The notes under the pieces: generated by a model
What the model saw: only the letters and a program-made list of their open reading frames with translations
The model's database searches: none
What the model was told of the DNA's origin: nothing
Assembly (NCBI RefSeq): GCF_013456555.2
Contig: NZ_CP084882.1
Span: forward strand, 62,001-126,000
Length of the DNA: 64,000 nucleotides
Direction of reading: 5' to 3'
From: Natrinema zhouii
GTDB taxonomy: Archaea; Halobacteriota; Halobacteria; Halobacteriales; Natrialbaceae
Shown: positions 46,143-54,972 of the stretch, piece by piece
How the letters are laid out: each line of letters opens with the position of its first letter
How positions within the stretch are numbered: position 1 is the stretch's first letter
Made by a program: the position numbers and the translations under genes

Positions 46143-46600
46143 CCTACCAGAACCTCAATCGAAAGCCCGCCACGGCCCGCCAGCGACTCGTCGAATCCTC
46201 TGGCACGCCGTTCGCCCCGAGCCCGGAGGTCAGACCCGTCGTCGGCGTAATCGACGGCCGCAACCGAAACGACGAGATCGAACCGACGGCGTGGCGACGG
46301 GCGCTCGAGGTCGCGGCGGTGGCCGTGTACTTCGCAACGTCGACCGACCACGAGTGGTGGCTCGCCTACGATCGTGACGGCGAGTACGACGGCTACGACG
46401 GGCCGTATCACCTGTGGTCGCGGTATCCCAGCGGGTCGTAGGACCACGTTGCGAACACCCGCAGGATGATGGATGCGGCCCTCGAGAACGTCTCCGGCGA
46501 AGACGACCGCGAGCTGGAGTGTCAGATCTATCGCTCGCGAGTGGTGTGTCTCGAGGTCGCGCCGGAGTTCGTGCGAGTAGAGGTGTGCGGCGATGCGTGA
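46139..46600 (+). pseudogene. Module gene split by an in-frame TAG
   Basis: A 100-residue frame (EIEPTAWRRALEVAAVAVYF and ATSTDHEWWLAYDRDG) ends at TAG 46439-46441. The same frame stays open for another 52 codons through MMDAALENVSGEDDRELECQ to a TGA at 46598-46600. It overlaps neighbours by 4 bp (ATGA) upstream and by 8 bp downstream. The open downstream part and the conserved couplings suggest one gene of about 153 codons interrupted by an amber. Alternatively the second part is a separate 44-residue gene starting at 46466. Confidence 0.5.
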
Positions 46601-46703
46601 CCTTAGCCGCGAGAGTTCTGACTTCGTCTCTACCGTTCTAATTGTACTGGCAGCCGCGCTAATAATCGTGTTTCTTGCCATTATATTCGTGGTGATGCTA
46701 TAA
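46593..46703 (+). CDS. 36-residue single-helix membrane protein
   Basis: Starts inside the end of the previous gene. It reads MRDLSRESSD and then one strongly hydrophobic segment (FVSTVLIVLAAALIIVFLAI) to the TAA at 46701. Tail-anchored micro-proteins like this are common in haloarchaeal plasmids and viruses. Function unknown. Confidence 0.5.
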   Translation: MRDLSRESSDFVSTVLIVLAAALIIVFLAIIFVVML

Positions 46704-47724
46704 CTGATCCCAAACCCATCCGTCGCGTCGAAGACGTACCGGGCGGCGTCCGCGTCGTCACGAGGAATCTGAGCGACCTGTACGACTATCGGTCGGCCAG
46801 TATCCTCGAGCGCGAGTATCCGGCGCTGTTCACGTCGCGCGTCCCGAAGAAAGCGGCCCCGAACGGATCCGAACCGCCAGTGCCGCTCGCTACGGCGATG
46901 GGTCCGAGTGGCAGATCCACGGCGCGAACGGCATCTATGCGGAGTTGCCGATCGGCGAGCGTGAGCTGTCAGACGTCGAACGCGCCTACTGGGACGAGCA
47001 CCTGATGTACTCGGATACCGAGTCGGTCGTCGAGTTTGCGATTCCACACCCGGAGAAACTCAAGGCAACGATCGCCGCCCAAGATAGCACGCACTTCGAC
47101 TGTCTCGAGGTCGTGATATCCGATCATGAGCGCCGCTACGACGTGCTCACCGAGTTTCAAGAGCGGATCGAAGACGCGCACGTACTGGCGAATCAGTTGC
47201 ACCCACGCGAAGGGATCATCACCGACGTCCCGCCGGAGTGCAACCCCGAAGACGACCACAACGACGGGAAGATACACGAGCACCTTCATGATATGGCTCG
47301 CTCGCACAAAGACGCCCACCTACAAGACTTCGAACCCGTCGTCGGCTTCGAGTACTGGAGCTTCTGGTACGCCCGTACGCGGGTGCTCGAGTGGTACGAA
47401 TCCGGCCTCGAGCCATGGAATATGATCGGTCTCGACGTCGCCAGCTATCCTGATTGGACGCACTGCCAGGCATGTAGCGCGGTCGCACCCGGCGAGACGT
47501 TCCTACACGTCGATCTCGAGCGCCGAGACGTGACGCGGCGGGTGTTCGTACACTGTTTTGTATCTGATATGATATCATTCGTCCTGTTTATCAAAGAAAA
47601 CGACACAGTCTATACGAGTGGTACGTCCATAATTTTTCTGGCAGCAAAGGCGTTGCGTCGTCTGCTACGGACAGCCGAGTACGTCTCATTTCGAGAATAT
47701 GAGATGGATTTGTTTGCTCTGTGA
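46700..47724 (+). pseudogene. Module gene (PKPI...DGSEWQIHG), frameshifted
   Basis: The first part (DPKPIRRVEDVPGGVRVVTR, DLYDYRSASILEREYPALF) is in one frame and the rest (DGSEWQIHGANGIYAELP, ERAYWDEHLMYSD) in another, with a one-base deletion near 46868. The rest extends to about 47570 with a Cys pair (HCQACS) and a late His/Cys. The homologue at 60418-60650 keeps the first part but has a TAG where this copy has TGG. The tail after about 47560 looks unrelated. Soluble, acidic, of unknown role. Confidence 0.6.
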
Positions 47725-47971
47725 AAGGGTCATATCGTTCCATTCGGTTTTATCTCGAGTGTAGGGACTATCCCTCTTTGGACGATATCAAGATTGATTG
47801 CGGAGGCTGCGACGGGGTCGTCGCCAGTAGGGCCTCTACACTCGGAAATCACGATCTCTGGTATAACTGCGTACTGCTTTCGATCACACGCTACAGGAGC
47901 AGAGGGGACGGTATCCCGTATTCGATACGAGACTCGAAGGCTGAGAATCGGCCGCCACCGTGACGGTCGGC
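47725..47971. other. Spacer, no convincing gene
   Basis: A frame at 47721-47963 contains CRDYPSLDDIKIDCGGCDG, a possible zinc-site remnant, but starts at GTG and has no support. Treated as decayed sequence. Confidence 0.3.
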
Positions 47972-48392
47972 CCCGCGGGAGGTAACTGAAACCCACGGAC
48001 GACCGGCAGACGCGACGGCCAGACACGGCTTTCAGGCGCTGTTGTATAGCAATTGTGGTGGCAAGCAAGAGCTACCAATTGATTTTGGCGTTGGACTCAA
48101 GCAACCGGCGGCCCTTAGCTAGACTGTCGCGTCACTCCCTGTACGCGACACGTCCGCTGCACCCCCAGTCATCTTACGGCGGGCGCTTTTGGACACACCA
48201 GATTTCGAGTGAAAACGCTGTCCCGCGAAGTTAATAACGCTCGAGTGTTGAACTCCGACTGTCGCGTTGTGTCGTAGACGCGACGCCCGATCATCATCTC
48301 AGTCGATTCGAGTCCGGCGTCAGTCGTTGCCCACGTTACGCCGGGCTCGTCGCTTTCCGGTTTTGAGAGACACCCCTCGTTCGAAGTGAAAA
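47972..48392. other. Origin-like block B: two hairpin + ORB-like units
   Basis: Homologue of block A with two units. Hairpins are GTCGCGT/ACGCGAC at 48126-48149 and 48261-48284, and ORB-like elements are at 48187-48215 and 48361-48392. The second reads GAGGGGTGTC on the minus strand. The leading part (GACGACCGGCAGACGCGACG, GTGGTGGCAA, GGCGTT-GACTCAA) also matches A and C. Followed, as in A, by a homologue of the 77-residue gene. Confidence 0.55.
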
Positions 48393-48399
48393 CAATTGG

Positions 48400-48626
48400 T
48401 TAGTCGTCGGTCTGGAACAGCCGGTCGTCGAACTCCCCGTTTGGTAGGTGGCGCGCCGTGACCGGCTGGTTGGCGTCGATCGCCGCGTTCAGCGAACTCA
48501 GACAGTACGGATCGCGAAGGATCGACCACTCCTCGCGGTCGAACACGGTTTCGATGTCGTCCGCGTAGGCTTGACATCCAGGCAGTAGAAATTGACGTAG
48601 CGGCCATCGGGGATTTGGCTACTCAT
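48400..48626 (-). pseudogene. Frameshifted copy of the 77-residue origin-side protein
   Basis: Reads MSSQIPDGRYVNFYC and then, after a one-base deletion, AYADDIETVFDREEWSILRD and a conserved end FDDRLFQTDD. It is the counterpart of the intact gene at 21994-22227. The ATG overlaps the stop of the upstream gene (ATGA, 48623-48626). Confidence 0.65.
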
Positions 48627-48982
48627 CGGTATCCGACCCCCATCCCCGGCAGGCGCTCGAGCAACCAGTTGACCGCTATGACGTGTAATGTTGCCGCCTC
48701 GCCATCCGTGCTGTTGATCATCAGCCTGCGCGTTGCGAGCTGGACCTACGCTTGAATCGGCGCGCTCTGTCGGAGTTCCAGCGGGATATCGCTCAGATCG
48801 ATTTCGTGGGTTGCCTCGCATAGACAGTAGCCCTCCGAGACCGAGTAGGCCAGTTCGTAATCATCGCAAGCACTGTTCTACGGGTGGGCGTTCGCGTGCT
48901 CGACAGCGTTGACAATCGCGATGACGTACCCGCGTGTGATGAGTGGGGCCGTCGATCGGTCGTCGTCGATCAGTCCACGCAT
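48623..48982 (-). pseudogene. Module gene with two in-frame TAG codons
   Basis: From the ATG at 48982 a single frame of 120 codons runs to TGA 48623-48625, broken only by TAG at 48878-48880 and at 48746-48748. Readable stretches are TAPLITRGYVIAIVNAVEHA, DDYELAYSVSEGYCLCEA, THEIDLSDIPLELRQSA and AATLHVIAVNWLLERLP. The stop overlaps the next ATG, so the operon logic is kept. Both ambers can be single transitions from TGG or CAG. No homologue is seen in block A. Confidence 0.5.
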
Positions 48983-49049
48983 ATCGGGCACTCACTGCCA
49001 GCATGTTCGAGGTCGAAGGCGGATCATCCTTCTACATACCATAATGCCA

Positions 49050-49420
49050 GCAGTCCAATGACCAGTCGAGAAACGAATGGCCGCGAAGCGTCGGTTCGAT
49101 CTCGAGCAGCGAGCTGGCACGACGCGAGATTCGGGAACGGAATGCCTGTCGAGAGCAAATCAACGATGCACGAGTATTCCGACGGACAGCCGGTAACTGG
49201 AAGGTCTACCGCGAGTACCACGAGAAACTCCGGCGACACGACAGCTGGTACTGTTTCGTCGTCTCCCAGCCATATGGACGATCGGGCTGCACGATCCTAC
49301 ATGACAAAATGGTCCGCTCGAGCGTCGGCCGATGTCGACGTGTAGTCCTTCGCGACGTCGAGCCTCGTCGGAAGCGAGAGCACGCTTATTGGTCAGCCTC
49401 AAGGAGCGCACGGGCGATAC
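49050..49420 (+). pseudogene. Decayed ORF, plasmid/virus type
   Basis: One plus-strand frame reads ELARREIRERNACREQINDA, then TAGNWKVYREYHEKLRRHD, SWYCFVVSQPYGRSGCTI and LHDKMVRS. These are protein-like strings with conserved Trp, Tyr and His. A stop lies just upstream (near 49043) and the C-terminus dissolves into random sequence. It looks like the core of a plasmid or virus gene without a usable start. No family recognised. Confidence 0.35.
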
Positions 49421-49529
49421 GGGCGGTTGCCTCGAGGGCGGGATCAGCGTCGAACTCTCCCGCTTCAGCGCGTTCGATGAACTCGCAGAGTTCGGCCTCG
49501 TCTTGATCGTCGTCGCGATCAGTGGTCAT
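49386..49529 (-). CDS. 47-residue acidic helical protein
   Basis: Starts MTTDRDDDQDEAELCEFIER and continues AEAGEFDADPALEATARIAR to the stop at 49386. It is strongly acidic and helical. Its ATG overlaps the stop of the zinc-ribbon gene (ATGA at 49526-49529), so the pair is coupled. Unknown function. Confidence 0.5.
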   Translation of the reverse strand: MTTDRDDDQDEAELCEFIERAEAGEFDADPALEATARIARALLEADQ

Positions 49530-49675
49530 GGTTCGGCGTCACCTCGAGCGCCAGCACCCTCTTTTAGCTCTGAGTTAGTCGAACATGCGGGGCACCTGTG
49601 GGCTTCACCGTCGATGCCGAATACGCGGATAAAATCGACCGTGATGTGCCCCTCGCAGTTCTGGCACTTGGGCAT
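49526..49675 (-). CDS. DUF7563-like micro zinc-ribbon protein
   Basis: 49 residues from the ATG at 49675: MPKCQNCEGHITVDFIRVFG, then GEAHRCPACSTNSELKEGAG. Two CxxC pairs form a rubredoxin-like zinc site, and the layout matches the haloarchaeal DUF7563 class. It leads the two-gene unit with the 47-residue protein. Probably nucleic-acid or protein binding. Confidence 0.6.
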   Translation of the reverse strand: MPKCQNCEGHITVDFIRVFGIDGEAHRCPACSTNSELKEGAGARGDAEP

Positions 49676-50351
49676 AGTGTGAGCACTCCTTGGAAGGGTC
49701 GTAAACCCCACTACTCATCGGTGCGCCGTTCGGCTCGTTTCATACCACGGCGATCGCGAGTCGCCGGGTGCTTGAGGCGGATACGCTCGAGTACAACGCC
49801 GAGACCGCACCGATCGACGTCGTGCGTGCCAATGGCGACTTCCGCTGTTGCTAAAGTAGCTTCCGTTTCCACTTGATCCACCCGAACCGCGTCTGCCACA
49901 CGTCAGACGTATCGCTCTCGGCGACTTTCTATCACCTCGAGTTGAAACAAGCGGGTCATGCTGTCGTGTAACAAACGCGAGGGACCTCCCCCCTTTTCCG
50001 CTGGGACGCTGGAATAGTCGAATCCACAGTCGAACCGATTGAACTCCCACCGAAGGGCGAAATAAACCAGTAGATAAACAAACTCGAGGCTCGGGGCGTT
50101 ACAGCGGAACTCCAGTGTGGTCGGACGATCCCACCGAAGCCATGGCACTACCTGAGGAAAGAGACGACGAAATCGTATCGAGATCCTCACTACGTTCAGC
50201 CTTGCACAAGGATTTCAGGCTGAATGAACTGAGCGTCATATACCCTGATACCAGTATCAGTTATTCTTACTTGTACTGTATATTAATCATTTTTATATCA
50301 TCGGATAGTATATAAAATTAATTTGTATATTTTGAGTTCGTATTTCGGAAT
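49676..50351. other. Mostly gene-free, with a small gene fragment
   Basis: A scrap at about 49790-49853 encodes EYNAETAPIDV, matching the C-terminal half of the ORF at 62640-62840. The rest (676 bp in all) has no gene. An AT-rich stretch with TATA-like strings lies just before the exported protein's ATG. Confidence 0.4.
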
Positions 50352-50702
50352 ATGCGGTCACTGACACAGCGGCTCGCAATATGCCTCGTCTTGATGGTCG
50401 ATATAACTGGTTTCGCTACGGTTGCGGCTGCAGACGGTGCTGGGACGTCTAAGCAGCAGGGTAGCATCGATGTTTCACTCGAAGATAAGCACGCCTCCAT
50501 TGATGAGATTGAGATCTCGAGTCAGGCGCTCCCGACAGTCGAGATCGACGAGCGTACATACTCGATCAACTCTTTCTCACTGCACGCTGATGGTGTGACA
50601 CTTGAGTATGATGGTATATTATATGGCATTTTCCAGGTCGATATCAGTCTCGAGAATGTCGGCATCACAGTGTCTGATATCTCGATCAATAGCGCCGAAT
50701 AG
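50352..50702 (+). CDS. Exported small protein, Sec signal
   Basis: 116 residues. Residues 1-27 form a Sec signal peptide (RLAICLVLMVDITGFATVAAA) with a cleavage site before ADGAG. The mature part is strand-rich and acidic (GSIDVSLEDKHASIDEIEIS, TYSINSFSLHADGVTLEYDG). It is convergent with the GlcG/HbpS-type gene 14 bp away. No family recognised; likely a secreted or surface-associated beta protein. Confidence 0.65.
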   Translation: MRSLTQRLAICLVLMVDITGFATVAAADGAGTSKQQGSIDVSLEDKHASIDEIEISSQALPTVEIDERTYSINSFSLHADGVTLEYDGILYGIFQVDISLENVGITVSDISINSAE

Positions 50703-50716
50703 CTGTTATATCGCGG

Positions 50717-51136
50717 TTATGAAGAGAAGTCCTCAAACGCTTCGACGCCGACTTCCGCAACGGCCATATCCTCTTCAACTTCGCCGCCACTAACTCCAAC
50801 AGCGCCGACGACAGTGCCGTTTGCTTTGAGTGGGTAGCCACCGCCGAAGATCACCATGCGCCCGTTGTTGGTATTCTGAAGACCGTACAGCGAGTTTCCG
50901 GGTTGTGACGGTTCAGTTAACTTGTCAGTCGGCATATCCAGTGCCGCAGCTGTATACGCTTTGTTCCGGGAGATGTCAACGGACGCGAGCCACGCACCGT
51001 CCATCCGATGCTGGGCAACGAGATTTCCTTCTGAATTTGTGACCGTGATCACCATTGGGTTCTCGATTTTGTTAGCTTGCCGTTCACATGCGTCGATAAC
51101 TGCTTTTGCAGTTTCCAGGCTGATGGATTCTACCAT
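50717..51136 (-). CDS. GlcG/HbpS-family protein
   Basis: 139 residues from the ATG at 51136. The family pattern is clear: ISLETAKAVIDACERQANKI, NPMVITVTNSEGNLVAQHR, then MDGAWLASVDISRNKAYTA and FGGGYPLKANGTVVGAVGVS. Members form octamers that bind haem or small organic compounds and often lie in catabolic operons. No signal is present. Its partner and ligand are unknown; the neighbouring membrane protein at 51685 is transcribed the other way. Confidence 0.85.
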   Translation of the reverse strand: MVESISLETAKAVIDACERQANKIENPMVITVTNSEGNLVAQHRMDGAWLASVDISRNKAYTAAALDMPTDKLTEPSQPGNSLYGLQNTNNGRMVIFGGGYPLKANGTVVGAVGVSGGEVEEDMAVAEVGVEAFEDFSS

Positions 51137-51684
51137 GGATATAGTATATCTACTCACGGGAAGGTTTTAATTCCACCTGTCTACGATATATGAATATTAT
51201 AATGATAGAAATGATTAGACAATGAGCTTGTCTGATGAAGAGTTTATCCAGTAGTGAATCTATGCGGCTGTGTTAAATCGCCATACGGCGGTAGAATTCA
51301 CTGTTTCACAGCACACTTTATATTATAGACAACACATTAGAGCGGCTTCTCAGAACTCACGAATCCATGAACGCGCTCGCTCGGCTTCGCCGTGCGAGCG
51401 CTTGACTGCCGAGTTCACGGTCTCAGTCATCTGCAACCAGCCGTTTTGAGAACAGACAGGACGGTTCGAGCTTACTCGACAACGTTGCCTTCCCCTCAAG
51501 TCTGCGCGAGTTTCGTCAACAATGCCGAGATCCCGATCGACGACGGCCTACTGCGGAGTTGAGCCGGCAGGTGTGTCTGACTACCGGTCGCCCCAATTGG
51601 ATCGGAATCTTGATCTGAACCGGCCACTGGGACTTGAGGGTCGAACCGTAACCCACTCCGTTCTCCTCGACCGAAGACCAATAC
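51137..51684. other. Spacer with IS5 end and a TTC-loop hairpin
   Basis: Contains an IS terminal-repeat-like string (TTAAATCGCCATACGGCG) at about 51274-51291. A hairpin GCGCTCGC-T-CGGC-TTC-GCCG-T-GCGAGCGC (51373-51401) has one T-T mismatch and the same TTC loop as those in IS6 copy 2. No gene of quality. Confidence 0.45.
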
Positions 51685-52662
51685 GTGTCCGGTCCGGGTC
51701 GACTCGTTGGCTACGTCGCGTTGCTCGTCACGCCTGCTGCGTTACTTCTCAGTGCCGTTCGCGCGCCGCCCGATCTCTCGATCGGGTTCCTGACCGTTCC
51801 GATCGGCGTCGCGCTGGCAGGAACCGTCGTTGCCGAGACGGAACGCCAGCGCCTCTCGCGCATTGACGCGGTCGGTCTCGATCAAACAGCGACCGTGGAC
51901 GCGCTCGTGGTTGCCACGGCGGCAGTCGTGACCTACGAGCTGAGCATCCACGCCGGCCTCGGTCCAGTACGTGCTTCCGCGCTCATCGGCCTGGTCGTTG
52001 GCCTCGCGCTCCCGCAGGTCGACGGTGCAGCCTACTGCGGATCGTTCGTCGGGATGGTTTCACCGGCCGTCCTCTCGTCGCTCGGTGGAGTCGCGATCGC
52101 GGGGACGGTCGCCGGGCTCGCGTTCGTCGCGGCGACGGACGTCTTCGGCGGTTTCGGTGGCAAATACGGCGCGCTCGCACTCTTTGGCTCTCTCACGAGC
52201 GTAGCCCTGCTCGATGCCGACTACGCCGTCGGCAGTACACTCGTCTGGGAGGTTGTACCTGCAATCGTCGCCGTCGCCGTCGTCGCAGCAGTCGCGACCG
52301 TCGTGTTACGCACGCACGCCGGCGCGAGTGCAGTCGTCGCGTCCGCAGTGGTCGGGCTGGCTGCCGGCCTCATGTTCCCAATCGTCCTGCCCACGCTGGG
52401 ATCGACGCTGGTTGCCGTGGCTTTCTGTGCCTCGTTCGTCGGGATGTCGAGTGCCGACCGGCTCGGGACCCTCGGCCAAGTCGTGTGGGCCGGCCTCATC
52501 TGTGGGCTCGTCTACGTCGTGGTCACGCCGGCCCTCGCCGGTACAGGCGGCAAACTCGGGACAACCGCGTTCGTCTCCTGTCTCGCCGTCGCCGGCGGGC
52601 TTGAGCTGCCAACCCTGGTGCGCTCGCGCGTCGATTGGTCTTGGCTGGATCGGTCCCAGTAG
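51685..52662 (+). CDS. Polytopic membrane protein with internal duplication
   Basis: 325 residues with about nine to ten hydrophobic segments. Two places repeat the same phrase: YCGSFVGMVSPAVLSSLGGV near residue 118 and FCASFVGMSSADRLG near residue 250. Each is followed by a Gly-rich segment (GGFGGKYG; GTGGKLG), so the two halves look like a duplicated unit. The start is GTG at 51685 and may be further upstream. It resembles haloarchaeal conserved membrane proteins without an assigned transport role; I do not name it. Confidence 0.65.
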   Translation: MSGPGRLVGYVALLVTPAALLLSAVRAPPDLSIGFLTVPIGVALAGTVVAETERQRLSRIDAVGLDQTATVDALVVATAAVVTYELSIHAGLGPVRASALIGLVVGLALPQVDGAAYCGSFVGMVSPAVLSSLGGVAIAGTVAGLAFVAATDVFGGFGGKYGALALFGSLTSVALLDADYAVGSTLVWEVVPAIVAVAVVAAVATVVLRTHAGASAVVASAVVGLAAGLMFPIVLPTLGSTLVAVAFCASFVGMSSADRLGTLGQVVWAGLICGLVYVVVTPALAGTGGKLGTTAFVSCLAVAGGLELPTLVRSRVDWSWLDRSQ

Positions 52663-52789
52663 TTAGCAATCCGGTTTTTATTTTAAACTGGAACTACTCT
52701 GTTTTGAGGTCATCTAATCCTGTTCTCAGGCGTTCTCTCCACTGTTCTTCGTGAGACTTGTAGTGAGTTGGGGCCATCTTGCGATATGA

Positions 52790-53320
52790 GGTCAAAGCGA
52801 CCGACCATACGGCAATGTGATAACTTTGCTAAGCAGCACGAGATGATCTAGATGAACCCGCTGCGCCCAACGGCGACAGCGGGTTCGCCGAGTGGGCTCA
52901 GATCGCGTTGATCCTCCTGCATGCAGAACTTGGCAAAACCTCCGCGAAACTGAAGCGTGGTTCAACGACTCTAGAGCCGTCTGCGAAGGACTCAACCTTG
53001 ACAGCTCCCCAGATCATACTACGCTCTGCCAGTGGGAACAGAATATGCGTGAACTCCGCAGCCTGCTCTGCCGCAGCGCGGAGCAAGCTATAGAAACAAC
53101 TGAAACGATTTACACACTGATCGCACAGCCGTCGTGCGATCAGGTGTGCATTGACTTTCAGTGGCTACTATGGCTGGAGTGGGGTCGCCGCCATTGGTGC
53201 GAGTAGCTTCCAGCGTGATCAGACCAGCTACCACCTACAGGATGTCATAGAAAAGTTCCCATACTCTCTCTGTGACTACCCAACAAACGATGAGTACAGG
53301 TCAAGAATTGTTCAGTGAAG
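52790..53320 (+). pseudogene. IS5-family transposase remnant, copy 3
   Basis: Reading across frames: FAEWAQIALILLHAELGK, then NDSRAVCEGLNLDSSPDHTT, LCQWEQNMRELRSLL and GASSFQRDQTSYHL. This is a haloarchaeal IS5 subtype different from copies 1 and 2. The protein breaks off after about 53320. It carries two perfect palindromes: GAACCCGCTG (52854-52863) with CAGCGGGTTC (52877-52886), and CTGATCGCAC (53117-53126) with GTGCGATCAG (53134-53143). Confidence 0.7.
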
Positions 53321-53326
53321 AGCGAG

Positions 53327-53488
53327 CTATTTCAGACGTATTATTGTCATGTTCCAGTCAGGTGTGGTTTCATCATGGCGAATTAGTTCATAGCCTCCAT
53401 CAGCAACTTTTACACCGTTTTGATATGCTCTTTGTGTGAGTTCATCGAGTGCTTCTTGAAACTCTTCTTTCGAAGTAGGCGAGTTCAT
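53327..53488 (-). CDS. Small companion protein (DW/NW-x-x-x-I family)
   Basis: 53 residues from an ATG at 53488 (another at 53494). It ends in DETTPDWNMTIIRLK. The same ending pattern (P-x-W-x-x-x-I) occurs in 55284-55448 (HPNWEIQIWQL) and 55909-56127 (APNWRMTIEKI), each in a regulatory cluster near HalOD1 or DUF7344 genes. Helical N-terminal half (EEFQEALDELTQRAYQN). Function unknown; the shared pattern points to one small family. Confidence 0.6.
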   Translation of the reverse strand: MNSPTSKEEFQEALDELTQRAYQNGVKVADGGYELIRHDETTPDWNMTIIRLK

Positions 53489-53573
53489 TGTCATTAGCGA
53501 ATGTAGATATAGGCTGCCACAGAGAAAGTGGTATGGCATGGCTCACAATGCTGATGGAAGAACAGCCAACCAT

Positions 53574-53771
53574 CTACCACTCTAGTCGCTTTTTGTCAAA
53601 TTTTGGTCCTTTCTTTACAATCTGTTCGTCTCGATCATAGTTGACCAATCCTGTCGCTTCTAATTCTGAAAGAGATAGATGATACAGTTGAAGACGAAGT
53701 TTTGCCACGTCTTCGTTAGCGGATGGTGAGTCGTTCTGTGATCGGGCTCTGGGTTGTTTGGTATTACGCAT
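53574..53771 (-). CDS. DUF7344-like winged-helix fragment
   Basis: 65 residues. ANEDVAKLRLQLYHLSLSEL and then EATGLVNYDRDEQIV match the second half of the haloarchaeal DUF7344 winged helix, compare HLPHLQEAGLIEYDGKREIV in the full-length gene at 56322-56678. The first half of the domain is missing, so it is either a short variant or a truncated copy. It precedes the small companion gene on the same strand, mirroring the order at 55909-56678. Confidence 0.55.
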   Translation of the reverse strand: MRNTKQPRARSQNDSPSANEDVAKLRLQLYHLSLSELEATGLVNYDRDEQIVKKGPKFDKKRLEW

Positions 53772-54083
53772 GTCTGTATAAGGAGTTACTGATATTCTCC
53801 CTTAAGTTCCACTATAGCTACATTTTTTGATTAACCGAGAGACAATATATATCCTACGACGAGTACGCATACGTAGTTGCCGTTCGGTACAGACGAACGA
53901 TGGAACGCTGTAAGTTGACCTCTGGAAATTTACTGCCAATGCCTATACGATAAATAATATCTACGACGTTACTCATCAGCTGCGGTGGTGGTGACACGCT
54001 ATTATCTATGGTACTATAATCCTTCTAATGGGATTAACGGGGATTCAATACCTCTGGTGTGATGCGCCCTGTAAGGAGGCCGT
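53772..54083. other. Gene-free AT-rich region with short inverted repeat
   Basis: This 310-bp gap has a short CGTTCG-N8-GAACG-type inverted repeat near 53883-53903 and AT-rich tracts. It separates two divergent regulatory units, so it may hold both promoters. Confidence 0.4.
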
Positions 54084-54230
54084 ATGACAAAATCACATCT
54101 GTTGAGAGAGGATCTGATGCAGGCAGTTGATACTGAATGGGGGAGACATAGCCGGGAGTTGCTGTCCCCTTTGTATGACGTGGTCACAGTACCGACGTCA
54201 TGCGATTCGGACATACGGGGTGACAAATGA
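54084..54230 (+). CDS. 48-residue protein coupled to BAT-type regulator
   Basis: MTKSHLLREDLMQAVDTEWG continues to a TGA at 54228 that overlaps the BAT-type ATG (ATGA). A strong Shine-Dalgarno-like TAAGGAGG lies at about 54072-54079, unusual in a genome with many leaderless genes, and it fixes the start. Probably a small partner translated with the regulator. No family recognised. Confidence 0.55.
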   Translation: MTKSHLLREDLMQAVDTEWGRHSRELLSPLYDVVTVPTSCDSDIRGDK

Positions 54231-54916
54231 GTTTGATCGCCGAGTTCAGCATTGTTTCTCCGCTTATGAGAGAAGCCGAAGCAGTTCCAGAGATGGTATT
54301 CCACACGGAGGACATCCATATGACGCAGGCGGGAGAAGCGAAACACGTCTTCTGGACTTCTGGTGATGATTTCGACACGTTCGAATCAGCACTCCAAGCC
54401 AATCCCACCACCAAAGAGTACGCCTGTCTCACTGAACTCGACGACCGACGTTTATATCGTGTGACGTACCCCGAAGACGCTGTACAGGAGTTATTGTATC
54501 CAAAAGCGGCTGAGTACGATATGGTGTATCTCGATATTACAACCACACATGAGGAGTCCCACTTTCGTGCCCGCATCCCCACTCTGGAGGCTCTAAAAGC
54601 GTACCGTGAAGCCTGCCAAGAGGAAGGAATCCCGTTTCAGCTTCACCGCCTCTATCAGGAACAGCCTGATGACCCGGCTGAACGGTTCGAATTGACTCCT
54701 GCCCAGTACGAAGTGCTCGTTCAAGCGCACGAACGGGGCTATTTTAATCAACCACGCTGTGTCACGCTCGAAGAGTTGGCCGAGGAGGTCGAGGTTACCT
54801 CGTCTGCACTTGGGCGGCGGCTGCGGCGAGCACTAAACACACTCGTTGAACAGACGGTCCGTTCAGACACCGATGGTATCACTGATCAATCACCATCTGA
54901 ACGAGATGCCACTTAA
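54227..54916 (+). CDS. BAT-type HTH_10 transcriptional regulator
   Basis: 229 residues. The C-terminal 60 residues are the bacterio-opsin-activator helix-turn-helix (FELTPAQYEVLVQAHERGYF, QPRCVTLEELAEEVEVTSSA, LGRRLRRALNTL). The first 150 residues are a sensor-like domain without PAS or GAF hallmarks (VFHTEDIHMTQAGEAKHV). This is the common haloarchaeal one-component type that controls nearby genes in response to light, redox or other cues. It starts a run of small regulatory genes on this strand. Confidence 0.88.
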   Translation: MSLIAEFSIVSPLMREAEAVPEMVFHTEDIHMTQAGEAKHVFWTSGDDFDTFESALQANPTTKEYACLTELDDRRLYRVTYPEDAVQELLYPKAAEYDMVYLDITTTHEESHFRARIPTLEALKAYREACQEEGIPFQLHRLYQEQPDDPAERFELTPAQYEVLVQAHERGYFNQPRCVTLEELAEEVEVTSSALGRRLRRALNTLVEQTVRSDTDGITDQSPSERDAT

Positions 54917-54972
54917 ACACGTAGCTACTGACTACGGAGACTCACACGTATGGAGTGCTCAATAGGAAATAG

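Noticed and set aside
46058..47047. 329-residue minus-strand frame, very Arg-rich
   Set aside because: Antisense of the module copy B genes; Arg/Ser/Pro richness is the usual sign of a wrong frame in GC-rich DNA.
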